Shown here in pieces: positions 36,396 through 45,025 of a stretch of 64,000 bases of DNA. The notes beneath the pieces were generated by a model. That model saw only the letters and a list, made by a program, of their open reading frames with translations, did not search any database and was not told the DNA's origin. A program made the translations under genes and the position numbers. Each line of letters begins with the position of its first letter. Position 1 is the first letter of the stretch. This DNA comes from Gallaecimonas sp045291545. Its GTDB lineage: Bacteria > Pseudomonadota > Gammaproteobacteria > Enterobacterales > Gallaecimonadaceae. Location of the stretch: NCBI RefSeq assembly GCF_045291545.1, contig NZ_CP149514.1, forward strand, positions 496,001-560,000, in the 5' to 3' direction.

Positions 36396-39300
36396 GACAC
36401 GGCCTCCGTCAGTTGCCCCTGCCAGCCTTGTGGGTGAACCAGTGTGAAGCGGGCTGGCCAGTCGCTGTCGGCCAGTAGTGTTGTGGCCATCACCGAATCA
36501 GTTAACTGCTGGTGGCGCTGCAACAGCTGGCGCACCTGCTCGGTGATGGCAAGCTGGCTGGCCAGAGGGCAGTAATCGACCAGCTCGCTGTTGATTGCTC
36601 TGGGGTCCAGATCCAGTACCACGGCCAGACCGCCGGTCATACCGGCGGCAAAGTTGCGGCCGGTCTTACCCAGCACCAGCACCAGCCCGGCGGTCATGTA
36701 TTCACAGCCGTGATCGCCCACACCTTCGACGACGGCTGTGGCGCCGGCGTTACGCACGGCAAAGCGTTCCCCGGCTTGCCCCTGGGCGAAACACTCACCG
36801 CCAGTGGCGCCAAACAAACAGGTGTTGCCCATGATCAAGGTATCGGCGGCAACGAAGTGACTACCGGGCGGTGATGTCAGAATCAAGGTGCCGCCGGCCT
36901 GGCCTTTGCCAACATAATCGTTAGCATCGCCGACCAGTTTGATTTCCATACCCGGCAGGGTAAAAGCGCCAAAGCTTTGCCCGGCGGTGCCGCGAAAGTG
37001 CAAACGAATAGGTTCGGCGCTGCCGCTATCGCCCCATTGTTTGGCGATTTGGCCACTTAACTGTGCAGGCACGGTGCGATCGGTGTTGCAGATGCTGAAA
37101 TGTGCCAGCCAGGGTTTATCGAGCGGCGCCTGCTGGCAAATCTGCTGGTTCAGGTCGCTTTCGCCTTGGTGTAGCACCACCTCGTAGTCAGGTGCTTTTG
37201 GCAGAGGGGCCAACAACACATCGCCAATGGCTTGGTCTGTAGCGGTGAGCAAATCCAGGCGGCCATGCAGTGCCGCCAGGTTTGGTACGCCCAGGCGGGC
37301 CAGGGTCTGACGAATTTCATCAGCCATGAGCCGGAAGAACGCTTCAACCTGTTCCGGCAGACCGTGGAAATGCTTGTCACGCAGCAGCGGGTGCTGGGTT
37401 GCTACGCCGGTGGCGCAATTATTGAGGTGGCAGATGCGCAGGTATTTACACCCCAAGGCCACCATTGGGGCGGTGCCAAAGCCGAAGCTTTCTGCGCCCA
37501 GTATGGCGGCTTTGACCACATCAAGGCCGGTTTTAAAGCCACCATCGACTTGCAATGTCACCGCATCGCGCAGTCCTTCTTGGATCAGGGCATGGTGGGC
37601 ATCGATCAGTCCCAGTTCCCAGGGGCCGCCGGCATATTTAACCGAGGTCAGCGGGCTGGCGCCGGTGCCGCCGTCGTAGCCTGACAAGGTGATCAGATCG
37701 GCACCGGCCTTGGCAACACCACAAGCGATGGTGCCTACGCCACTACAGGAAACCAGCTTCACAGAGATCAACGCCTCTGGATTGACCGTTTTCAGGTCAT
37801 AGATAAGCTGCGCCAGATCCTCAATGGAGTAAATATCGTGATGTGGCGGTGGCGATATCAGTGTGGTGCCTTCGGTAGCATGGCGCAGCTGGGCTATCTC
37901 GGTCGACACTTTATGTCCCGGTAACTGACCGCCTTCGCCGGGCTTGGCACCCTGGGCCATTTTGATCTGAATGACTTCGGCGGTTGCCAGGTATTCCGGG
38001 GTAACGCCGAAGCGTCCGGAGGCGACCTGGCGGATCTTTGAGCGGCCAAGGCTGCGGCGCCGTTCGGGTGCTTCGCCGCCTTCACCGGAGTTTGAGCGGC
38101 CACCGAGCCGGTTCATGGCAATAGCGAGCGCTTGGTGCGCTTCTGGCGACAGGGCACCGATACTCATGGCGGCGGTATCCATGCGTGGAAAAAGGGCTGT
38201 CGCTGCTTCCACCTGCTCGATGGGCAGGCCCTGGGGTGGGAACTTCAGTTGCAGTTTGTCCCGTAAGAAACTGTCACGGCCCTGATGCACTGCATCGCAA
38301 TATTGCTGCCAGGCAGCCGCGTTGTTACCGCGTACGGCCTGTTGTAAGTGGCGTACCACTTCCGGGTGCCAGGCATGGTATTCCCCACCTGGCTGGTATT
38401 TCAGTAAGCCTCCGAGATCTAACGGTGCTGGCAGGAAACTGTGTTGTAACTGACGCAGGCTGTCGGCTTGCAACTCGGTAAAGGTTTTACCGCCAATGGG
38501 GCTGCGTAATGAGGGAAAACAGCGCTGGCATACTTCGTCAGCGAGGCCGAGCACATCAAACAGAGCCGCACCCCGGTAGGATGAGATGGTGCTGATGCCC
38601 ATTTTCGAGAGAATTTTTTTCAGGCCGGCATCAATACCGTTGCGGTAGTTAAGCAGTACTTCCTTGAGCGGGGCCTGCAGGTGGCCGCTGTCACTTAATG
38701 CCGCCAGCGATTCAAAGGCCAGATAGGGATAAACCGCCGTGGCGCCCAACCCCAGCAAAACCGCGAAATGATGCGGGTCACGGACGCTGCCGGTTTCAAT
38801 GAAGAGGTTGGTTTCAGTGCGGCGCTTGCTGGCCACCAGCCGTTCCTGTACCGCTCCTACTGCCAGCGGTGCCGGAATGGTCAGATGTTGGGGATCTATG
38901 TCGCGGTCGGATAACACCACTACCACGGCACCGTCTCGGGTCGCCTGTTCGGCTTGCGCACACAGTGTGCTAATCGCCTCCGCCAGAGGCTGGTCGCAGC
39001 TATAGGCCAGGCTGAGGATGTGGTGGGTCTTCTTTTCCAACAGTTGCCGTAGATCGGAATACAGCAGCACCGGCGATTTGAACTGGACCCGGTCAATGTG
39101 GCCGGAGGTTTCACAAAACACATTCTGTTCGGCGCCAATGTAGGTGGTCAGCGACATCACGTGGGCTTCACGCAAAGGGTCGATCGGCGGGTTGGTGACC
39201 TGGGCAAAGCGCTGGCGAAAGTAATCAAAAGGGCTGCGATACTGTTTGGATAAGGCGGCCAGAGGCGTGTCATCGCCCATGGAACCGACCGCTTCTTTAC

Positions 39301-40717
39301 CGTCGCGGCCCAGTACCGCGACGATTTCAAACAATTCTTCACGGGTCAGGGAAAAATAGCGCTGCATTTGCCGCAGCTGTTGGTCGCTAAGATCGCGGAT
39401 CCCGGCCTCAGCTGCCGAAAGTGCTTCAAACGGGGTCAATTTACTGTGGTTTTGGGTCAGCCAGTCACGGTAAGGGTGGCGGTTCGCCAGATCTTCATCA
39501 ATATCTTCGGAGAACCAAATTTGCCCTTTATAGGTATCTACCGCCAGTAGCTGACCGGGGCCCACGCGACCCTTCGCCAGCACTTCATCTTCGGCGTAGT
39601 CCCAGATCCCTACTTCTGAGGCGAGGGTGATCAGGCCATCGGCTGTTTCTACCCAGCGGGCTGGGCGTAAGCCATTACGATCCAGCTGGCAGGCGGCAAA
39701 GCGGCCATCACACATCACTACACCCGCCGGGCCATCCCAGGGCTCCATGTGCATGGAGTTGAATTCAAAGAAGGCTTTGACGTCATCAGCCATGACCGGA
39801 TCCTGCTCCCAGGCCGGGGGCATGATCAGTCGCATCGCCCGGAACAGATCCATGCCACCTGACAGCAACAGTTCCAGCATATTGTCCATGGCCTGGGAAT
39901 CTGAGCCGGTGTCATCGATAAAAGGCTGAGCATCCTGCAGGTCTGGCAGCAGTGGCGAAGTAAAGTTATGGCTACGGGCCCGGGCCCAGTGGCGGTTACC
40001 ACTGATGGTATTGATTTCGCCATTGTGCGCCAGATAGCGAAAAGGCTGTGCCAGTTCCCAGCGCGGCAAAGTATTGGTCGAAAAGCGCTGATGGAATAGG
40101 CACATGGTGGTATCCAGGCGCAGATCGGTCAGGTCCTGATAAAAACGCGGCAGATCGGCAGCCAGGGTTAACGCCTTATAGACCACAACCACACATGACA
40201 AAGAGGCTATGTAGGTTTGCTGCTGTTCGGCGCGCAGGCGGTTTTCTGCCCGGCGGCGGGCCATATACAGGCGCCGTTCCAGCTCACGTTTGCGCCATCC
40301 CGGAGGGGCATTGATCAGTACCTGCTCGATCACCGGTTGGCTATGACGGGCAATGTGACCCAAGACCGATGGGTCAACCGGTACTGGCCGCCAACCTGCC
40401 ACGGTTAGGGTCTCCCGAGCCAGTTCCTCGGTGATGATGGCTTTGCTGCGAGCGCTATCAGTTGGCAGAAACAGTTGGCCAACGGCAAAGCGCTTGGCTA
40501 GGTGAAAGCCATTTTCTTCGGCAATGGCGCGGAAAAATTTGCTTGGGAGCGCCAATAACAGGCCACAGCCGTCGCCGGTACGGCCGTCGGCGGCGACACC
40601 ACCACGGTGCTGCATGCGGGCAAGGCCCTGCAAAGCTAATCGGATCAGCCGGTGGCTGGCTTGCCCTTGCTTATGGGCAATCAAGCCAAATCCACAGTTG
40701 TCGTGGGCTTCAACCAT
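36392..40717 (-). CDS. gltB: Glutamate synthase large subunit (NADPH)
   Basis: 1441 residues, making two glutamate from glutamine and 2-oxoglutarate. Cys8 in HDNCGFGLIAH becomes the N-terminal nucleophile of the class II glutaminase after removal of a seven-residue leader. Central and FMN domains follow; GEGGQLPGHKV lies near 926 and the [3Fe-4S] cysteines in CKYLRICHLNNC near 1090. A C-terminal beta helix ends the protein. ATG at 40717 follows a near-perfect AAGGAGGT. In E. coli gltB also lies near arcB, so this neighbourhood is partly conserved. Confidence 0.97.
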   Translation of the reverse strand: MVEAHDNCGFGLIAHKQGQASHRLIRLALQGLARMQHRGGVAADGRTGDGCGLLLALPSKFFRAIAEENGFHLAKRFAVGQLFLPTDSARSKAIITEELARETLTVAGWRPVPVDPSVLGHIARHSQPVIEQVLINAPPGWRKRELERRLYMARRRAENRLRAEQQQTYIASLSCVVVVYKALTLAADLPRFYQDLTDLRLDTTMCLFHQRFSTNTLPRWELAQPFRYLAHNGEINTISGNRHWARARSHNFTSPLLPDLQDAQPFIDDTGSDSQAMDNMLELLLSGGMDLFRAMRLIMPPAWEQDPVMADDVKAFFEFNSMHMEPWDGPAGVVMCDGRFAACQLDRNGLRPARWVETADGLITLASEVGIWDYAEDEVLAKGRVGPGQLLAVDTYKGQIWFSEDIDEDLANRHPYRDWLTQNHSKLTPFEALSAAEAGIRDLSDQQLRQMQRYFSLTREELFEIVAVLGRDGKEAVGSMGDDTPLAALSKQYRSPFDYFRQRFAQVTNPPIDPLREAHVMSLTTYIGAEQNVFCETSGHIDRVQFKSPVLLYSDLRQLLEKKTHHILSLAYSCDQPLAEAISTLCAQAEQATRDGAVVVVLSDRDIDPQHLTIPAPLAVGAVQERLVASKRRTETNLFIETGSVRDPHHFAVLLGLGATAVYPYLAFESLAALSDSGHLQAPLKEVLLNYRNGIDAGLKKILSKMGISTISSYRGAALFDVLGLADEVCQRCFPSLRSPIGGKTFTELQADSLRQLQHSFLPAPLDLGGLLKYQPGGEYHAWHPEVVRHLQQAVRGNNAAAWQQYCDAVHQGRDSFLRDKLQLKFPPQGLPIEQVEAATALFPRMDTAAMSIGALSPEAHQALAIAMNRLGGRSNSGEGGEAPERRRSLGRSKIRQVASGRFGVTPEYLATAEVIQIKMAQGAKPGEGGQLPGHKVSTEIAQLRHATEGTTLISPPPHHDIYSIEDLAQLIYDLKTVNPEALISVKLVSCSGVGTIACGVAKAGADLITLSGYDGGTGASPLTSVKYAGGPWELGLIDAHHALIQEGLRDAVTLQVDGGFKTGLDVVKAAILGAESFGFGTAPMVALGCKYLRICHLNNCATGVATQHPLLRDKHFHGLPEQVEAFFRLMADEIRQTLARLGVPNLAALHGRLDLLTATDQAIGDVLLAPLPKAPDYEVVLHQGESDLNQQICQQAPLDKPWLAHFSICNTDRTVPAQLSGQIAKQWGDSGSAEPIRLHFRGTAGQSFGAFTLPGMEIKLVGDANDYVGKGQAGGTLILTSPPGSHFVAADTLIMGNTCLFGATGGECFAQGQAGERFAVRNAGATAVVEGVGDHGCEYMTAGLVLVLGKTGRNFAAGMTGGLAVVLDLDPRAINSELVDYCPLASQLAITEQVRQLLQRHQQLTDSVMATTLLADSDWPARFTLVHPQGWQGQLTEAVS

Positions 40718-41170
40718 CGCTGTCCACCTCCTTCATTTTTATGAGCTAATGGGCCATAAAAATTGTTAATGCTCAGTGCGGACTAGCCAAGTTAGCTTTA
40801 ATGGCGTCATCTGGTCAATGTGAATTTGCATATATACGCATGTTAAGCTGCATATAATTTCTCTTCGCTATAAAGCTAACTTCTTTTTAGTCAAAGGCTT
40901 ATTTGTTGTTTAGGGTGATGCGATGACGTTTTTGTGAATACGTAGGCAAAGACGGCACTATTCGCTGGTTTGCACTGCTGAGCAGCTCCGCGTATACAAA
41001 AAAGCGGCCCACAAACCGACGTTTTTATTGCAGAAGGTCACGTATTTTGCCCATTGCTGTAGCCAGGTAGCTGTAAAGGCAGCATTTTTTGTTATTTGCC
41101 GCTTTTTTACATTTGCTGGCAACTACCCACTCAAGGACAATAGCGGGCACGAAAAGGGGAGTGTGTTCTT
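40718..41170. other. Intergenic region between divergent gltB and arcB
   Basis: 453 bases with no credible gene. It is AT-rich in its middle. Two copies of TGCATATA start at 40827 and 40849, 22 bases apart (about two helical turns), and the second merges into TATAAT (40853-40858) readable towards arcB. TTGGCT and AACAAT at 17 bases form a weak promoter towards gltB near 40770-40795. I see no riboswitch or terminator. An out-of-frame ORF at 41089-41439 overlaps arcB and is spurious. Confidence 0.5.
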
Positions 41171-43486
41171 ATGATGACAGCCTGGGCGCAGAAGTTTACG
41201 GAGTTACTGACCCGTTTGGGGACAGTGCGCTTCAGTATCGCCCTGTTCAGCCTGATCCTGCTGATTTCCTTGGTGGGTACCAGCACTACGGACATTCTTT
41301 TTCACGGCAATATTACCGTTTACGACTTACTGACACCGCTGGTGCTCACCCTACTGACGGCACCCTGGCTGCTGTATTTTTTCCTGGAAATGATCACGCA
41401 ACTGGAGTCCTCCCGCCGGCACCTGTTCAAACTGGTTGAACAGCTCGAGGAGCTCAGGGAACAAGACCGTGTCCTCAATGACAGTCTGAAAGATAAAGTG
41501 GAACAGCTGAACTTTGAGATTGAAGAGCGTAAAAAGGCCGAATTTGCCCGTCAGGATGCCATTGACCGGCTGAGCCTGGAGGTTGTCGAGCGGAAGAAAA
41601 CCCAGGAATCACTGGGAGAGCAGACGGCGCTGCTGCGCTCCTTCATCAACTCCTCGCCGGACATGATTTACTTTCGCAGTGAAAAGGGCATTTTTTATGG
41701 CTGTAACAAAGCCGTAGAAGAGGTGACAGGCCGTAAGGAGCAAGAGCTGATAGGCCTGAGTCCTTTTGATGTCTATTCACACGACGTTGCCAGCCGTGCC
41801 ATTGAAACGGATAAAGTGGTTTTTGAACAAAATCAGCCGGTTACCTACGAGCAGTGGTTGCAATATCCGGATGGCCGCAAGGCCCTGTTTGAAATGCGCA
41901 AGGTGCCATTTTACTCTGCGTCCGGGCGCCGCCTGGGGCTGCTGGGTTTTGGCCGCGATATTACCGAACGGAAAAAATCGGCAGACGCGCTGGAAAAAGC
42001 GGCGCGGGAGAAAACCCAGTTTATTGCCACGCTCAGCCATGAATTACGCACCCCACTGAATGGCATTGTTGGCCTGGCGCGTATGCTGCGTGACACACCG
42101 CTTAATGCCGAGCAGTCGTCATTCGTTAATACCATTTATGTTTCTGCCGAGACACTCGGCAACCTCTTTAACGACATCATTGATCTGGATAAAGCAGACC
42201 GGCGGCGCTTGTCGATTGTGCCGGAAGCCACGGATTTCCCCGGCTTTGTTAATGACATTTCGGTACTGGCGTCACTGATGGCACAACAAAAAGGTTTGCA
42301 GTGGCAATGCCAGTTACCGCCGCAGTTACCTTCTTATGTGCAGATGGATGCTACCCGCACCCGGCAGATCCTCTGGAATTTGCTGGGTAATGCCGTCAAA
42401 TTCACCGAGACCGGCCATGTCAGCCTGACGGTAACGCTGGAGCAAAAAGGCGGCCAGCCGGTTGCTATCCACTACGCGGTAACTGACTCGGGGATCGGTA
42501 TCCCCCAGGCCGAACAAGACAAAATCTTTGCCATGTATTACCAGGTTGAAGGTAGTGGCCGGCATGCCACCGGCACCGGTATTGGCCTTGCGGTCAGCCG
42601 CAATCTGGCCCAGGCCATGGGCGGGGAGCTGACGGTTCGCTCACAGCCGGGGCAGGGGGCAACTTTTACTCTCAGCCTGCCACTGAGCCCCTGCCAGGCT
42701 CCCCAGCCGGTCAGCGCTCCGGCGCAGTCGCCATTGGCGCTGACGGTGTTGCTGGTCGAAGACATTGAGCTGAACGTCACGGTAGCCAAAGCGCTGCTGG
42801 AAAAAATGGGCCATCAGGTGGTGGTGGCCATGACTGGCCAGGAGGCTCTGCAGGCCTGTCGGCAGCAGACCTTTGATTTAGTACTGCTGGACATTCAACT
42901 GCCAGACATGACCGGCTTTGAAGTCGCCTGTGCGCTGCGTGAGCAACCTCAGTTTGCCGAGTTGCCCATCGTCGCGTTAACGGCCAATGTCATCAAGGAT
43001 AAAGACGAGTATCTGGAAAACGGCATGGACGATGCCATTTCCAAGCCCTTATCGGTAGCCTCGGTCACAGCCATCATTGATGAGTTTTATGGTGATCCTG
43101 GTGCCATGCTGGCCAACCGCCAGCACACTGAGGAAGCAGAAGACAGCCTGCTTGATACCGAGATCCTCAGCCAGTTTATTGATGCTGTTGGTACTGGCCC
43201 GATGCTGCAGTCAGCGAAGCTGTTTGCCGAACAAATGCCGGATTACCTGAAGGTGCTGGAATCCAACCTGATGGCGGGTGACAACAAAGCGGCCTGCGAA
43301 ATGGCCCATAAAATCAAAGGCGCGGCGGCAGCCATTGGCCTGAAGCGTGTATCACAGCTGGCCAATCAGGCTCAGCATGGTGAAGCACCGGCCTGGCAGG
43401 AAAATATCCAGGACTGGGTGGATGAGATAAGCGACCACTGGCAAAGTGACCTGGCGCTGCTGGTGCAGTGGCTGGAAGAACGATAA
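41171..43486 (+). CDS. arcB: Aerobic respiration control sensor kinase ArcB
   Basis: 771-residue hybrid kinase that reads quinone redox state and phosphorylates ArcA under low oxygen. The order is two membrane helices (about 20-40 and 57-77), a coiled coil, a PAS domain (about 150-275), HisKA with His290 in ATLSHELRTPL, an HATPase, a receiver with Asp574 in LLDIQLPD, and an HPt domain with His713 in EMAHKIKGAA. These positions nearly equal E. coli His292/Asp576/His717. ATG at 41171 follows GGGGAG at 11 bases; a second ATG is adjacent. The partner arcA lies convergent just downstream. Confidence 0.97.
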   Translation: MMTAWAQKFTELLTRLGTVRFSIALFSLILLISLVGTSTTDILFHGNITVYDLLTPLVLTLLTAPWLLYFFLEMITQLESSRRHLFKLVEQLEELREQDRVLNDSLKDKVEQLNFEIEERKKAEFARQDAIDRLSLEVVERKKTQESLGEQTALLRSFINSSPDMIYFRSEKGIFYGCNKAVEEVTGRKEQELIGLSPFDVYSHDVASRAIETDKVVFEQNQPVTYEQWLQYPDGRKALFEMRKVPFYSASGRRLGLLGFGRDITERKKSADALEKAAREKTQFIATLSHELRTPLNGIVGLARMLRDTPLNAEQSSFVNTIYVSAETLGNLFNDIIDLDKADRRRLSIVPEATDFPGFVNDISVLASLMAQQKGLQWQCQLPPQLPSYVQMDATRTRQILWNLLGNAVKFTETGHVSLTVTLEQKGGQPVAIHYAVTDSGIGIPQAEQDKIFAMYYQVEGSGRHATGTGIGLAVSRNLAQAMGGELTVRSQPGQGATFTLSLPLSPCQAPQPVSAPAQSPLALTVLLVEDIELNVTVAKALLEKMGHQVVVAMTGQEALQACRQQTFDLVLLDIQLPDMTGFEVACALREQPQFAELPIVALTANVIKDKDEYLENGMDDAISKPLSVASVTAIIDEFYGDPGAMLANRQHTEEAEDSLLDTEILSQFIDAVGTGPMLQSAKLFAEQMPDYLKVLESNLMAGDNKAACEMAHKIKGAAAAIGLKRVSQLANQAQHGEAPAWQENIQDWVDEISDHWQSDLALLVQWLEER

Positions 43487-43513
43487 AAAAAGCCGGCGGT
43501 TGCCGGCTTTTTT
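43485..43513. terminator. Bidirectional terminator between arcB and arcA
   Basis: A-tract, GCCGGC, loop GGTT, GCCGGC, T-tract. It starts within the arcB stop codon and ends one base from the arcA stop, serving both convergent genes. Confidence 0.92.
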
Positions 43514-43514
43514 G

Positions 43515-44240
43515 TTAGTGGGTTTCGGTGGCGTCGATATCGCCGCAGAACCGATAACCTTCACCATGGATGGTGGCAATGATTTCCGGGGTTTCCGGTA
43601 CGCTTTCAAAGTGCTTACGAATACGGCGGATGGTGACATCCACAGTGCGGTCGTGAGGCTTGAGTTCACGGCCGGTCATCTGCTTGAGCAGTTCTGCGCG
43701 GGTCAGGATCTTGCCGGGGTTTTCGATGAAAAACTGCAATGCGCGGAATTCACTGCGTGGCAGCTTGAAGCTGTCGCCTCTGGGGCTGATCAGCGAACGG
43801 CTGTTCACTTCCAGTACCCAGTGGTTGAATTTGTAGCGTTCAACTTCAGGCTGATCTTCCGGCTTGCCGGTCGACAGGGTACGGCCCAGCAGGTTACGGG
43901 CACGGATGGTCAGCTCGCGGGGGTTGAACGGTTTAGTGATGTAGTCATCGGCACCAATTTCCAGGCCGAGAATTTTATCGACTTCGTTATCGCGGCCGGT
44001 CAGGAAGATCAGCCCCATGTCTTTTTGCTCGCGAATTTCGCGGGCCAGCAACAGACCGTTTTTACCGGGCAGGTTGATGTCCATGATCACCATATCGATA
44101 GGGTGATTGGCCAGAACATCATGCATCTCATCGCCATCGCTGGCTTCTACCACCACATAGCCTTCGGCTTCGAAAAGGCTCTTCAGGGTGTTACGGGTAA
44201 CTGTTTCGTCTTCAACAATCAGAATGTGTGGGGTCTGCAT
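43515..44240 (-). CDS. arcA: Two-component response regulator ArcA
   Basis: 241-residue OmpR-family regulator of aerobic/anaerobic metabolism. The receiver has the acidic pocket VEDE (10-12 region), Asp54 in VIMDINLPGK, and the switch Thr/Lys in FLTGRDN and KPFNPREL. The winged helix contains LPRSEFRALQFF and HDRTVDVTIRRIRKHF, nearly identical to E. coli ArcA. ATG at 44240 (MQTPHILIVED) is chosen as the E. coli-like start seven bases after AGG; ATG at 44246 adds two residues. Confidence 0.97.
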   Translation of the reverse strand: MQTPHILIVEDETVTRNTLKSLFEAEGYVVVEASDGDEMHDVLANHPIDMVIMDINLPGKNGLLLAREIREQKDMGLIFLTGRDNEVDKILGLEIGADDYITKPFNPRELTIRARNLLGRTLSTGKPEDQPEVERYKFNHWVLEVNSRSLISPRGDSFKLPRSEFRALQFFIENPGKILTRAELLKQMTGRELKPHDRTVDVTIRRIRKHFESVPETPEIIATIHGEGYRFCGDIDATETH

Positions 44241-44449
44241 GGACATACCTAATTTTCGCCAAAAAAGTGCTTCAACCGCAGTAAAAAGGACAGTGGCACC
44301 GTAAATATGACCACAGCATCAGCCGTGGCGATGCAGGTTTCATGGCAACCACAAGCGGGCTATTGGAGTCCGGTTCCGCTAACAAAGTTCAGTCGATGTC
44401 ACTACACCCTGAAATTGTTCAAAAAATCGTCCTTTCCATAAGGGCGTCG

Positions 44450-44479
44450 ATTATAGGCTATGTAACAGTGGCCTAACAA
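44450..44479 (-). promoter_or_regulatory. Promoter of arcA
   Basis: TTGTTA, 18 bases, perfect TATAAT on the minus strand. It is the best sigma-70 match in the region and implies a leader of about 200 bases before the arcA start. Confidence 0.55.
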
Positions 44480-44511
44480 GCAGCCGCTAGCGCGCAAAGC
44501 GCGGATATTCC

Positions 44512-44537
44512 GTTACACTGAAAAAAAACAATGTAAC
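44512..44537 (+). repeat. Inverted repeat before the DUF3293 gene
   Basis: GTTACA and TGTAAC separated by 14 bases that include an eight-A run, just before the ribosome site. A third TGTAAC lies at 44461 near the arcA promoter. It may be an operator or an mRNA hairpin. Confidence 0.35.
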
Positions 44538-44549
44538 AGGAAGGTAAGG

Positions 44550-44945
44550 ATGACCTTGTGGGCCAGCTATGAAAATGCCGTCTTCATGATGCCAAAGCCC
44601 TTTCCAAAGCGGTGGGACTTTGCCGTTATTACGGCCTGTAACCCCCGTAGCAAAGTACTCAGCGATCAGTTCAATGACAGCCGTGACCGGCAACTGGAAG
44701 CCGAACTGGATTTGGCCGGCCTTGATGCCCGGCCATTATGGGGCTGTTCGCCAGACTGGCAATACCGCGAGAAGTCGTGGGCGGTGCGGATGTCGCAAGC
44801 ACAGGCGGAAGCGCTGGGCCGGCGGTTGGAGCAAAATGCCATTTACTGGGTCAGCCAGGATCTGCTGTATTTGGTGCCTTGTTTACTGCACTCCCGAGAG
44901 ACTTGTGTACTGGGGCGCTTTTCCGAACGGTGCTACCAACCCTGA
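44550..44945 (+). CDS. DUF3293 domain protein
   Basis: 131 residues of unknown function, cytoplasmic. The family pattern is visible: FAVITACNPRSKVLSDQFNDSRD near the start and a PDWQYREKSW block in the middle, followed by a helical segment and a C-terminal LVPCLLHSRE. ATG at 44550 follows AAGGTAAGG. The gene is divergent from arcA and 80 bases before the aldehyde dehydrogenase gene. No enzymatic motif is apparent. Confidence 0.8.
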   Translation: MTLWASYENAVFMMPKPFPKRWDFAVITACNPRSKVLSDQFNDSRDRQLEAELDLAGLDARPLWGCSPDWQYREKSWAVRMSQAQAEALGRRLEQNAIYWVSQDLLYLVPCLLHSRETCVLGRFSERCYQP

Positions 44946-45025
44946 GGTGTAAATAAAAGAGCCCTTTTCAGCGCCGAGCCAATGCAGTACTTTCAGAGAC
45001 TATCGGTTGCCACTTAGGAGACAAC

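Larger units (their letters stand above)
44241..44549. other. Intergenic region between divergent arcA and the DUF3293 gene
   Basis: 309 bases with no gene. It contains a long arcA leader (about 200 bases after the proposed promoter). TGTAAC or its complement GTTACA occurs three times at 44461, 44512 and 44532. A small CGCGC-AAA-GCGCG hairpin lies near 44490-44503. Long 5' leaders are also known for arcA in E. coli. Confidence 0.5.

Noticed and set aside
44489..44503. CGCGC-AAA-GCGCG hairpin as a terminator
   Set aside because: No U-run on either side and no gene ends there.
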